Below are positions 1 to 10,569 of a DNA stretch of 64,000 nt, piece by piece. The position numbers were made by a program, and so were the translations under genes. The notes under the pieces were generated by a model. It saw nothing but the letters and a program-made list of their open reading frames with translations. It did no database searches and was not told the origin of the DNA. The first letter of the stretch is position 1; each line of letters starts with the position of its first letter. The stretch comes from Marinobacter sp. NP-4(2019) (GTDB taxonomy: Bacteria; Pseudomonadota; Gammaproteobacteria; Pseudomonadales; Oleiphilaceae): positions 1,054,001 to 1,118,000 of the forward strand of contig NZ_CP034142.1 of NCBI RefSeq assembly GCF_003994855.1, in the 5' to 3' direction.

Positions 1-25
1 AACCTGCGGCTGGATCACCTCCTTA
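1..25 (+). rRNA. rrs: 16S rRNA, 3' terminal fragment
   Basis: The window opens inside the last bases of a 16S rRNA gene. The tail GGATCACCTCCTTA, which contains the anti-Shine-Dalgarno CCTCC, ends near base 25. The rest lies to the left of the window. It heads a 16S, tRNA-Ile, tRNA-Ala, 23S, 5S operon. Confidence 0.95.
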
Positions 26-114
26 AACGAAGCCGAACGCTTCGGTCAGAGTCCACACGAATTACTTGGTTGGCTAATAAAGAGAGCAAAAGGGTCTTGC
101 AGGCCCGTACCTTT

Positions 115-191
<77 letters not shown>

Positions 192-211
192 AAATTGCGT
201 TATCCGTCGTT

Positions 212-253
212 ATCGAAAGGCTCACGTGCTGGTCGCACGCTACACCTTTCGAT
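212..253 (+). other. hairpin in the tRNA-Ile/tRNA-Ala spacer
   Basis: ATCGAAAGG (212-220) pairs perfectly with CCTTTCGAT (245-253). Inside it, CGTGC (225-229) pairs with GCACG (235-239). It lies 20 nt after tRNA-Ile and may take part in maturation of the pre-rRNA. The pairing is read directly from sequence; the role is inferred. Confidence 0.6.
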
Positions 254-349
254 GCCTAGGCTAACCCAATTTTCGGAGCATGCCTCGCTGTAAAGAGGTG
301 CGCCGAGTGGGTAAACCGCAAAGGTGGTGACGGACGCGGATGCGCCGGA

Positions 350-452
350 CAGGTTTTGTCAATCTAGGCGCAGCGTGAGTGAGAGAAGGAGTGACCCTCG
401 ATGGGTCATGACTGAAGCGAACGAATGCTGCAACGACGAGTGACGAAAGCTG
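350..452 (+). repeat. 103-nt nested-hairpin element between tRNA-Ile and tRNA-Ala
   Basis: Bases 350-361 (CAGGTTTTGTCA) pair with 441-452 (TGACGAAAGCTG) with one mismatch and one G-T pair. Nested inside are GCAGC (370-374) with GCTGC (427-431), and TGACCC (392-397) with GGGTCA (403-408). The element makes up much of a 272-nt gap between two tRNAs that are only tens of bases apart in E. coli. It could be an inserted MITE-like repeat or a processing structure of this rRNA operon. Only one copy is visible here. Confidence 0.5.
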
Positions 453-463
453 GACAAGCAGAC

Positions 464-539
464 GGGGCTATAGCTCAGCTGGGAGAGCGCCTGCCTTGCA
501 CGCAGGAGGTCTGCGGTTCGATCCCGCATAGCTCCACCA
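464..539 (+). tRNA. alaT: tRNA-Ala (anticodon TGC)
   Basis: GGGGCTA pairs with TAGCTCC in the acceptor arm. The D arm is AGCTCAGCTGG, the anticodon stem CCTGC/GCAGG carries TGC at 497-499, the T arm contains GGTTCGATCC, and CCA (537-539) is encoded. It is the second tRNA of the 16S-23S spacer. Confidence 0.97.
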
Positions 540-642
540 TATTACTGACTAACTCCGGTTAGCAGTGTGCAGAAACAAGCGTTTCGTTTTAATGACAGAG
601 GTTGTTAAGCGAAGTTCTTCTTTCTGATCACTGGGTCAGATT

Positions 643-655
643 TGCTCTTTAACAA
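643..655 (+). promoter_or_regulatory. boxA antitermination site upstream of 23S
   Basis: TGCTCTTTAACAA matches the E. coli rRNA boxA consensus exactly. It lies about 200 nt before the 23S gene in the 318-nt stretch 540-857, which otherwise holds only the 23S leader. NusB/S10 binding at boxA is known to prevent Rho termination in rRNA operons. Confidence 0.85.
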
Positions 656-857
656 ATTGGACGAGATAGAACACGAATATTGTTTCTCATTATCTCCGAG
701 GAACAATGTTCAATGTGATAGCGATTTCAAGCGTTATCCGGTGTTGTCGTTGAAGTGGTTGTTGTATGACTTCAGTCGGCTGTCTCGAATAAGCGTCCGC
801 ATCAGGGTTACCTGGTGAAGGGTGTGGATTCGTGATCAGTTGTCTTGGGGTTATATA

Positions 858-3748
<2,891 letters not shown>

Positions 3749-3832
3749 TATAACACCCAAGACAATTGCGGATAACGCAACAACGAAATCAACATCACAT
3801 GTTCTCTCTCGTCCCCCAGTGATCAACCGTTT

Positions 3833-3949
3833 TGCCTGACGACCATAGCGGTCTGGAACCACCTGATCCCATCCCGAACTCAGAAGTGAAACAGACCTGC
3901 GCCGATGGTAGTGTGGCGTTGCCCATGTGAGAGTAGGTCATCGTCAGGC
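3833..3949 (+). rRNA. rrf: 5S ribosomal RNA
   Basis: About 117 nt starting TGCCTGACGACC and ending TCGTCAGGC, so the ends pair as helix I. The internal CCACCTGATCCCATCCCGAA and GAAACAGACCTGCGCCGATG blocks are typical of gammaproteobacterial 5S. It closes the rRNA operon. Confidence 0.96.
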
Positions 3950-3960
3950 TCCTAATACCA

Positions 3961-3994
3961 AAAACCCCAGCATCCTCGATGTTGGGGTTTTTTT
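3961..3994 (+). terminator. Rho-independent terminator of the rRNA operon
   Basis: AACCCCAGCAT and ATGTTGGGGTT form an 11-bp stem with one G-T pair around the loop CCTCG, followed by a run of seven T. It starts about 12 nt after the 5S gene. Confidence 0.93.
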
Positions 3995-4132
3995 ATTGTC
4001 CGAAAGAAAGTTCATGTCGCTGCTACAAAGCAGTGCGCTACGTTCTTCCGTCGCCTCTCAATAGTGCGATGTCATCTGTTACAAATTCGGCTGGCCTTCA
4101 TAGTTAATTGATATTTAAGGATAAAGGTCCAT

Positions 4133-4148
4133 TGGAACATATCTTGCT
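4133..4148 (+). promoter_or_regulatory. sigma54-type promoter for the nitrate transporter
   Basis: TGGAAC, 5 nt, TTGCT gives GG-N10-GC, the strict -24/-12 spacing of RpoN promoters, and differs from the consensus TGGCAC-N5-TTGC at one main position. Transcription would start near 4160 and leave a leader of about 158 nt before the transporter. Nitrogen-regulated nitrate transport genes are commonly RpoN/NtrC dependent, so the position makes sense. I see no clear NtrC enhancer between 3995 and 4132, and nothing else in that stretch. Confidence 0.6.
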
Positions 4149-4317
4149 GTTATCCCGGTGAACAATTCCCCATCAGGCAATCGGCAACGGCGCCGTCGCT
4201 AGAACTCCCCAGGTGTCGGCCAGGTCTGTTCCTGTTTCAGGTAAGTTGTCTCCGTTGATATCTGTGGGATTCGCTCAACCCGGTGGGATCATTTGCCAGG
4301 TTTTGACAGGATCAGCC

Positions 4318-5787
4318 ATGACGGATACCGCTTTTCGCTTCCTTTCCTATGCCGGAAAAACCAAAGTCCTCCACCTGAGTTGGGTGGCCTTTTTCATCAG
4401 CTTCCTGGTGTGGTTTAACCATGCGCCGCTGATGTCTGCTATCCGCGAGCAGTTCAGTCTCACCGCCGCGGAGGTCAATACACTATTGTTGCTTAACGTA
4501 GCGCTGACCATACCCGCCCGAATCCTGATTGGTATGTTAGTAGATGGGCTTGGTCCTCGCCGGGTATACAGTCTGGTGCTGGTTATTTCCGGGGTGCTGT
4601 GTATAGCCTTTGCTCTGTCGACCACCTTTGAGCAGCTGGCTTTAAGTCGGTTCTTGCTTGGCTTTGTGGGGGCGGGCTTCGTCGTTGGTATTCGCTTGAT
4701 CAGTGAGTGGTTCCCGGCCCGGGAGTTGGGGTTGGCTGAAGGTATCTATGGCGGTTGGGGCAATTTTGGTGCGGCATTTGCCGGGCTGTCCTTGCCTGCG
4801 CTGGCACTCTGGTACGGTGGAGATGATGGTTGGCGCTGGGCCATTGGTACGACTGGTGTCATCGCCATTCTTTATGCGGCGGTGTTTTACCACCAGGTCA
4901 GGGACACCCCCAAGGGCTCTACCTATTTCAAGCCCAAACGCGGTGGCGCCATGGAAGTAACCAGCCGGGGAGATTTTGTTCTCTACCTGGTGATGAATCT
5001 GCCGCTGTTCCTGGCCTTGGGGTTAATCGTCTGGCAATTGGGACCGCACAAGCTTGGACTGTTGGGCGAGGCGACAACCTACGTGCTGTACGGCGTTATT
5101 CTCCTGATGCTGACGGTTCAGGTTGTGCGTATCTGGCAAATCAACGGTCATGTATTCCAGCGTGCGGTGCCCGCTTTTGATCGCTATCCTTTCAAGCAAG
5201 TGGCGCTGCTGAACCTCGTTTATATGGCCAGTTTCGGTTCTGAGCTTGCCGTGGTTTCGATGTTGCCGCTGTATTTCCTGGACACCTTTGACATCTCGCC
5301 ATTACTGGCAGGCATGCTCGGTGGCAGCTTTGCATTAATGAATCTGTTTGGTCGTCCCGGTGGTGGATACCTGGCGGATCGCTTCGGTCGCAAGTTCATC
5401 ACGCTGGTGATGTTGGCGGGTATTGCCTTGGGGTATCTGTTGATGGCACAAATCGACAGTCATTGGCCGTTGCCTCTGGCTGTGGCTCTGGTTGTGTTCT
5501 GCTCGATTTTTGTGCAAGGCGGTTGTGGTGCGGTCTATGCCTCCGTTCCATTGGTCAAGCGTCGGTTGACCGGACAAGTGGCCGGTATGGCCGGTGCTTA
5601 TGGTAACGTCGGTGGGGTGGTGTTTTTGGTAGTGTTGGCGATGGTCACACCCAAGGTGTTCTTCCTGGTGCTGGGCGGTATTGCCGTAGCGATCATGGCG
5701 CTGGTGATGATCTTTATGGATGAGCCCAATCCGCAGACCAGTGAAGTCATGCCGGACGGTTCCGTGCGGATGATTGATGTGACATGA
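4318..5787 (+). CDS. nasA: MFS nitrate/nitrite transporter (NasA/NarK family)
   Basis: An inner-membrane carrier of 489 aa that probably imports nitrate for assimilation. It has the two glycine-rich nitrate signature motifs of the NarK/NNP family: GGWGNFGAAFAG in the fifth helix region and GMAGAYGNVGGVVF late in the protein. It also has the paired arginines of the family (ARILIGMLVDGLGPRR, NLFGRPGGGYLADRFGRK). About 12 hydrophobic segments are present. The ATG at 4318 has AGG upstream. A GTG at 4213 would add 35 residues without family support. The stop overlaps the next start as ATGA, so the phosphatase-kinase is translationally coupled. In Pseudomonas a similar pair precedes nirB, but here leuA follows, so the reductase genes must lie elsewhere. 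Confidence 0.88.
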   Translation: MTDTAFRFLSYAGKTKVLHLSWVAFFISFLVWFNHAPLMSAIREQFSLTAAEVNTLLLLNVALTIPARILIGMLVDGLGPRRVYSLVLVISGVLCIAFALSTTFEQLALSRFLLGFVGAGFVVGIRLISEWFPARELGLAEGIYGGWGNFGAAFAGLSLPALALWYGGDDGWRWAIGTTGVIAILYAAVFYHQVRDTPKGSTYFKPKRGGAMEVTSRGDFVLYLVMNLPLFLALGLIVWQLGPHKLGLLGEATTYVLYGVILLMLTVQVVRIWQINGHVFQRAVPAFDRYPFKQVALLNLVYMASFGSELAVVSMLPLYFLDTFDISPLLAGMLGGSFALMNLFGRPGGGYLADRFGRKFITLVMLAGIALGYLLMAQIDSHWPLPLAVALVVFCSIFVQGGCGAVYASVPLVKRRLTGQVAGMAGAYGNVGGVVFLVVLAMVTPKVFFLVLGGIAVAIMALVMIFMDEPNPQTSEVMPDGSVRMIDVT

Positions 5788-7493
5788 GCCCCCAACTGCA
5801 CCTGACAATCGGTCAACACAGCTCAGCGGGTCGCAAGGAGACCAATGAGGACAGTCTGGGTATCTGCTACCCGGAGGGCGAAGCGCGTGCTCTCAAAGGG
5901 GCTGTGGCTGTGATTGCCGACGGTGTCAGTGCGTCCGAGTCGGGGCGGGAGGCGGCGGAGGCTTGCGTTAAGGGCGTGCTGCACGATTATTACAGCACGC
6001 CGGACTCCTGGTCGGTGGAAACATCGGTTGGACGGGTGCTGGGCTCCCTCAATCGCTGGCTGCATGGCAAGGGGCATCGCAGTCATGGTGATGCCAGGGG
6101 CATGGTGTGTACCTGCAGCCTGGTGGTGATCAAGAATAATCGCGCCTATGTTTTTCATGTGGGAGACAGTCGCGTCTACCTGCTCCGTGATGGGCGACTG
6201 GATTGCCTGACTCGCGACCATCATGTCCTGCTGGGCTCCGACAAGACCGCTTTGTCACGTGCCATGGGCGTTGAGCTCAACGTCGAAATAGATATGAATC
6301 GGGTCAGTCTGCAGCCGGGAGACTGCCTGGTACTGACCACGGATGGTGTCCATGGCTATTTGAGTGACGGTGTCATGGCTGAAAAGGTGCGCGACGTCTG
6401 TCCCGAGGAAGCCGCCAGGGCGCTGGTGGACGCGGCCCTGGAGCAGGGTAGTCCGGACAACCTGAGTGCCCAGGTGCTGGTGGTGGACAAGTTGCCGGAG
6501 GAAGACATCGAGGCTCATTACGAGCGTCTGATTGCCCTGCCATTCCCGCCGCCACTGCAGCCGGGACAGCGCCTCGATGGCTATCGGATCGTGCGGGAGA
6601 TCCATGCCAGCCGCCGAACCCAGGTCTATCTTGCGGAGTCGCTGGAGGATGGGGATCTGGTGGCCATGAAGACGCCGTCGCCGAACTTTGTTGACGACGC
6701 TGCTTACATTGACCGCTTCCTCACCGAATCCTGGGTGGCCAGACGTATTCAGAGTCCCCATGTGGTGCGTTTTCTGGATCCGCCTCAAAGTCGTCAGTGC
6801 CTTTACTGCCTTACCGAGTTTATCGATGGCCAGACGTTGCGGGAGTGGATGAATGATAATCCCATGCCGGAACCGTCCCTGGTGCGGGGCATGGTCAGAC
6901 AGATAGTGGCCGGGTTGCGTGCCCTGCATCGCCTGGAAATGGTGCATCAGGACCTGAAGCCGGAGAACCTGGTGATCGACCGCCAGGGCACCCTCAAGAT
7001 CATTGATCTGGGCGCGGTTCGGATTCGTGGTATAGAGCAGATTGACGTGCCCTGGGGTCACGATGTGCAGCTGGGAACCGAGAGTTACGCGGCTCCCGAG
7101 TGCCTGGAGGGCGAACTCGCCACGGCCGCTTCTGATCGCTACTCCCTGGGCGTCATTGCCTATGAATTGTTGACCGGGCGCCTGCCCTACGACAAACCCC
7201 CGAAACCCTCCAATCGTCGTAAGCTGGTGTACCGCAGTGCCCGGGAGGTCAACCCTGACTTACCGGTGTGGCTGGATGCCTGCCTGCAGAAAGCGGTGGC
7301 CTTAAAGCCGGAGGCCCGGTATTCCGCGTTATCGGAATTTCTGAGGGACCTGGAGTTCCCGAACCCGTCCCTGGTACCGTCTTCCAGGGCCCCCCTGGTG
7401 GAACGGGTTTCAACGCGGGATTGGCGTTTTATTGCGAGTCTCTCATTACTGCTGAACCTGGTTTTGTTGTCCGCTCTGCTGGTCCGGGGATAG
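5784..7493 (+). CDS. PP2C phosphatase-Ser/Thr protein kinase fusion, membrane anchored
   Basis: A 569-aa protein with an N-terminal PP2C domain (about 1-235), a eukaryotic-type kinase domain (about 265-528) and one C-terminal membrane helix (547-566). The phosphatase has its metal-binding set: NED (21-23), ADGVS (45-49), GDSR (127-130), TTDG (186-189), PDN (224-226). The kinase keeps K296, the catalytic loop HQDLKPEN (388-395), DLG in place of DFG (408-410) and APE (437-439). Its glycine loop is eroded to REIHASRRTQVY. Both domains would face the cytoplasm. Related fusions sit beside nasA in Pseudomonas, so it is inferred to tune nitrate uptake or assimilation, but the substrate is unknown. 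Its start overlaps the nasA stop by 4 nt. Confidence 0.87.
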   Translation: MSPQLHLTIGQHSSAGRKETNEDSLGICYPEGEARALKGAVAVIADGVSASESGREAAEACVKGVLHDYYSTPDSWSVETSVGRVLGSLNRWLHGKGHRSHGDARGMVCTCSLVVIKNNRAYVFHVGDSRVYLLRDGRLDCLTRDHHVLLGSDKTALSRAMGVELNVEIDMNRVSLQPGDCLVLTTDGVHGYLSDGVMAEKVRDVCPEEAARALVDAALEQGSPDNLSAQVLVVDKLPEEDIEAHYERLIALPFPPPLQPGQRLDGYRIVREIHASRRTQVYLAESLEDGDLVAMKTPSPNFVDDAAYIDRFLTESWVARRIQSPHVVRFLDPPQSRQCLYCLTEFIDGQTLREWMNDNPMPEPSLVRGMVRQIVAGLRALHRLEMVHQDLKPENLVIDRQGTLKIIDLGAVRIRGIEQIDVPWGHDVQLGTESYAAPECLEGELATAASDRYSLGVIAYELLTGRLPYDKPPKPSNRRKLVYRSAREVNPDLPVWLDACLQKAVALKPEARYSALSEFLRDLEFPNPSLVPSSRAPLVERVSTRDWRFIASLSLLLNLVLLSALLVRG

Positions 7494-7521
7494 TCTCCTT
7501 CAGGGTGTTGCCGGCAATCAG

Positions 7522-7530
7522 TGATATACT
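7522..7530 (+). promoter_or_regulatory. extended -10 promoter for leuA
   Basis: TGATATACT reads as an extended -10 (TG-n-TATACT) 48 nt before the leuA start. No good -35 is present at normal spacing, which extended -10 promoters tolerate. It lies just after the kinase stop. Confidence 0.45.
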
Positions 7531-7578
7531 CTCTCCACATACGACAATGATCCGTTGCCTGCTGATGGAGAGCCTTTT

Positions 7579-9129
7579 ATGTCCGCCCAAGATCACCTGG
7601 TCATCTTTGATACTACCCTGAGGGATGGCGAGCAAAGCCCCGGTGCCACCATGACCAAGGCGGAGAAACTCCGTATCGCCAAAGCCCTGGAGAAACTGCG
7701 TGTCGATGTGATTGAGGCGGGATTCCCCATTGCCAGCCAGGGTGACTTCGAAGCGGTCAAGTCGATCGCCGAAACCATCCGGGGGTCCACCGTGTGCGGT
7801 CTGGCGCGGGCAACGGATGGCGACATAGATCGTGCAGCCGAAGCCATTCAGCCGGCGGAGAGTGGCCGTATTCACACCTTTATCGCCACCTCTCCGATCC
7901 ACATGCAGCACAAGCTGCAGATGCAGCCGGATGAGGTCATAGAGCAGGCGGTTCGGGCGGTGAAGCGGGCCCGCGGCCATGTGGACGATGTCGAATTCTC
8001 CTGCGAGGATGCCGGTCGTTCCGAGCTGGATTTCCTGTGCCGGATTATTGAGGCGGCCATTGATGCCGGTGCCCGCACCATCAATATTCCCGACACCGTT
8101 GGCTACGCCATCCCGGAGCAATTCGGCGAGACCATTCACCAGTTGTTGAATCGCATTCCCAACGCAGATAAAGCCGTTTTTTCCGTGCATTGTCATAACG
8201 ATCTCGGCCTGGCGGTGGCCAACTCCCTGGCAGCCGTGTGTCGGGGTGCCCGGCAGGTGGAATGTACGATCAACGGTCTCGGTGAACGGGCGGGGAACGC
8301 GTCACTGGAAGAGATTGTCATGGCGGTGCGCACGCGTCAGGATCTGTTCTCCATCGATACCCGCATCGACACCCAGCACATCGTTCCCGCATCCCGGCTG
8401 GTTTCAACCATTACCGGTTTCCCGGTGCAGCCCAACAAGGCTATCGTTGGCGCCAATGCCTTTGCCCATGAGTCCGGCATTCACCAGGATGGTGTGCTCA
8501 AGCATCGGGAAACCTATGAGATCATGCGGGCCCAGGACGTGGGCTGGCATACCAACAGTCTGGTTCTGGGCAAACATTCCGGGCGTAATGCGTTCCGCAC
8601 CCGCCTGTTGGAGCTTGGCATCCAGTTTGAGACAGAAACCGAGCTGAACGAGGCCTTCACCCGGTTCAAGGCACTGGCGGACCTGAAACACGAGATCTTT
8701 GATGAGGATCTTCAGGCGATTGCCAGTGACACCCGGCAGAAAGAAGAGGAGGGCCGGTTCGGATTGGTGTGTATGCAGGTGTGTTCGGAAACCGGTGTCG
8801 TCCCCAGGGCCAGCCTGACGTTGCTGATGGATGGCAGGGAGCACAAAGTGGAAGCCGAAGGCAGTGGGCCGGTGGATGCCACCTTCAAGGCCATCGAGTC
8901 GTTGGTGGACTCTGGCTGTAATTTGCAGCTGTACTCCGTTAACAATATCACCAGTGGTACCGATGCCCAGGGCGAGGTGACCGTTCGTCTGGAGCGTGGA
9001 GGACGGATTGTTAATGGTGTGGGAGCGGATACCGATATTATCATTGCGTCGGCCAAGGCCTATATTGAGGCCCTTAACCTGATCAGTCGAGGTGGTGTTC
9101 GCCAGCATCCCCAGGTTGCGGATGTTTGA
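7579..9129 (+). CDS. leuA: 2-isopropylmalate synthase
   Basis: Condenses 2-oxoisovalerate with acetyl-CoA in the first committed step of leucine synthesis. The length of 516 aa matches E. coli LeuA (523). The TIM-barrel opens with FDTTLRDGEQSPG, which includes the metal-binding Asp. The metal ligands HCHNDLG and the region NGLGERAGNASLEE follow, then FAHESGIHQDG. The C-terminal LeuA regulatory domain (about 390-505), where leucine feedback acts, is complete. ATG 7579 has GGAG at 7567-7570; an upstream TTG would add 8 residues. leuBCD are not in the window and no leader-peptide attenuator is visible. holD follows after 27 nt. Confidence 0.97.
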   Translation: MSAQDHLVIFDTTLRDGEQSPGATMTKAEKLRIAKALEKLRVDVIEAGFPIASQGDFEAVKSIAETIRGSTVCGLARATDGDIDRAAEAIQPAESGRIHTFIATSPIHMQHKLQMQPDEVIEQAVRAVKRARGHVDDVEFSCEDAGRSELDFLCRIIEAAIDAGARTINIPDTVGYAIPEQFGETIHQLLNRIPNADKAVFSVHCHNDLGLAVANSLAAVCRGARQVECTINGLGERAGNASLEEIVMAVRTRQDLFSIDTRIDTQHIVPASRLVSTITGFPVQPNKAIVGANAFAHESGIHQDGVLKHRETYEIMRAQDVGWHTNSLVLGKHSGRNAFRTRLLELGIQFETETELNEAFTRFKALADLKHEIFDEDLQAIASDTRQKEEEGRFGLVCMQVCSETGVVPRASLTLLMDGREHKVEAEGSGPVDATFKAIESLVDSGCNLQLYSVNNITSGTDAQGEVTVRLERGGRIVNGVGADTDIIIASAKAYIEALNLISRGGVRQHPQVADV

Positions 9130-9156
9130 TGTGCCAGTGATAACCGGGGCGGTTGA

Positions 9157-9984
9157 ATGAGATACTCGGAAGCAGAGAGACAGTTCTATCTCGGGATGGC
9201 CGGTATTCGCGCCTGGTATGCCCGGGAGCCGTTACCGGGTGCGGCCCCAAGCCCGGAGTTTGACTTTCCCGAGGAACCCGACGAGTCAACACTTGCTGAG
9301 CCGTTGGCCCGCGGTATCCCTGCGGGGGCGGAAGCGCCCGGCACCCGCAAGCCCACTGGACCGGAGACGGGGCAGGGGGTTGAGCGCCTTGCTCGTCTGC
9401 AGGCGATGATGGCGGGTGAAAACACCTCCGGGAGCCATGCCTCGACAGCACCCGAGACAGAGGCGAAGCCGGAGGCTGAGACTGGCGCGGCGTCAACTGA
9501 TGGTGACGATGATGCGCAAGAGGGACTGGTGCCGGAGTCGGTCTCAAAGACTGCTTTGAGGGTAGCACTTGGGGTCTGGAAAGTCGGGGATGTCCTGTTG
9601 CTTGGAGAGGTATCAGAAGATGCCAGCGCCCGTCTACAGGATTCACTGGCCAACAATATACTCAAGGCCTTGGGATATGAGGAACCGGTAAAAGCGGAGT
9701 GCCTGAGGTGGCCGGTCTTTGCCAATCCGCTGGTGCCGGGCAACAGCTTTACTGACTTTACCCGGGTTCTGAAATCCCTGGTGGGCGAATGCGATGGCCG
9801 GCGGATCATCCTGCTCGGGGTACTGGAGGGCAAGCTACCGGAAGATCGCGATGCCTGGCTCGGCAGCACATTGGGAGAGCCCGCCGTTGACTTCCCGTAC
9901 ACGCTGGCAGAGTTGGCTGCTGTCCCTTCATACAAGCGCGCACTTTGGGAGCGGCTTAAACCGTTGGTCAGAGGCAGGGCGTGA
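9157..9984 (+). CDS. holD: divergent DNA polymerase III psi subunit (HolD-like) with acidic insert
   Basis: A 275-aa protein with no obvious motif until compared with E. coli psi (137 aa). Its N-terminus RQFYLGMAGIRAWYAREP resembles the psi start QLQQLGITQWSLRRP. The segment DVLLLGEVSEDASARLQD with the following NILKALG resembles the middle of psi, and AVPSYKRALWERLKPL resembles its NPTARAALWQQI end. Between them, residues about 35-125 are an acidic, Ala/Glu/Pro/Thr-rich stretch that looks disordered. The stop overlaps the rimI start, and holD-rimI is an E. coli gene pair. Psi links chi and SSB to the clamp loader. P. aeruginosa also has a longer psi beside rimI, as I recall. The family call rests on position plus weak similarity. 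Confidence 0.68.
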   Translation: MRYSEAERQFYLGMAGIRAWYAREPLPGAAPSPEFDFPEEPDESTLAEPLARGIPAGAEAPGTRKPTGPETGQGVERLARLQAMMAGENTSGSHASTAPETEAKPEAETGAASTDGDDDAQEGLVPESVSKTALRVALGVWKVGDVLLLGEVSEDASARLQDSLANNILKALGYEEPVKAECLRWPVFANPLVPGNSFTDFTRVLKSLVGECDGRRIILLGVLEGKLPEDRDAWLGSTLGEPAVDFPYTLAELAAVPSYKRALWERLKPLVRGRA

Positions 9985-10466
9985 ACCGGTTGCAGTACGA
10001 TCAGGTTCGTCAGAATGATCGCGTGATCCGGCCAATGGTGCCCGATGATTTGCCAGCGGTGATGGATATTGAGTTGCAGGGGTATTCCCATCCCTGGAGC
10101 GAGTCGATTTTTCGTGACTGCTTCCGGGAAAATTACAGGCTGTGGGCCTACGATTGCGGGGGTGTGCTTGGCGGTTACGCGATTGTTGCCTATCTGTACG
10201 ACGAGGCCCATCTCCTGAATCTGTGTGTTGCCCCAGTCGTCCGCAGGGAAGGGGCCGGGCGCCAACTGCTGCGACATCTGCTGGCGCGTGCTGCTCATGA
10301 GGGGATGGAACAGGGTATTCTAGAGGTCCGGGTATCCAATCAGGCAGCTATCGATCTCTATCAGTCGGAGGGATTCCGGATTATTGGTGAACGTCCCGGC
10401 TATTACCCTGCGCCGGAGGGGAAAGAAGACGCTATCGTGATGACGCGTAACCTGTCCAGCGCCTAG
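9981..10466 (+). CDS. rimI: ribosomal protein S18 alanine N-acetyltransferase
   Basis: A GNAT-family acetyltransferase of 161 aa that acetylates the N-terminal alanine of S18 (protein N-terminal activity). The acetyl-CoA loop VVRREGAGRQLL fits the R/Q-x-x-G-x-G/A signature. LLNLCVAPVVR and the late NQAAIDLYQSEGFRIIGERPGYY block are typical of RimI. It begins at a GTG that overlaps the holD stop (GTGA). The first ATG (10035) would remove conserved N-terminal residues, so the GTG start is preferred. It is coupled to holD as in E. coli. Confidence 0.9.
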   Translation: MNRLQYDQVRQNDRVIRPMVPDDLPAVMDIELQGYSHPWSESIFRDCFRENYRLWAYDCGGVLGGYAIVAYLYDEAHLLNLCVAPVVRREGAGRQLLRHLLARAAHEGMEQGILEVRVSNQAAIDLYQSEGFRIIGERPGYYPAPEGKEDAIVMTRNLSSA

Positions 10467-10522
10467 GGGCTATCCACGACCTGGTCGCCGCTACATTGTT
10501 CGCGTCTTGACCTGATTCCCCC

Positions 10523-10528
10523 TATAAT
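10523..10528 (+). promoter_or_regulatory. possible -10 box upstream of prfC
   Basis: A perfect TATAAT lies 42 nt before the prfC start, in the 103-nt gap after rimI. The nearest good -35, TTGACC at 10507-10512, is only 10 nt away, too close for a standard sigma70 promoter. TTGTTC at 10496-10501 is 21 nt away, which is too far. The -10 alone is suggestive. Confidence 0.3.
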
Positions 10529-10569
10529 GGCGGCCTTTTCAGTGTATTTGATTCAGGTTGCTCTCCATT

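Noticed and set aside
4160..4317. ANTAR/NasT antitermination hairpins in the nasA leader
   Set aside because: I found short stems such as CAGG/CCTG but not the paired hexaloops with the expected A and G positions.
9186..10298. 370-codon minus-strand frame opposite the holD-like gene and rimI
   Set aside because: Low-complexity translation of the antisense of an acidic Ala/Glu-rich insert. The + frame has the rimI coupling and psi similarity.
10507..10528. TTGACC ... TATAAT as a full prfC promoter
   Set aside because: The spacer is only 10 nt. Only the -10 is listed, with low confidence.
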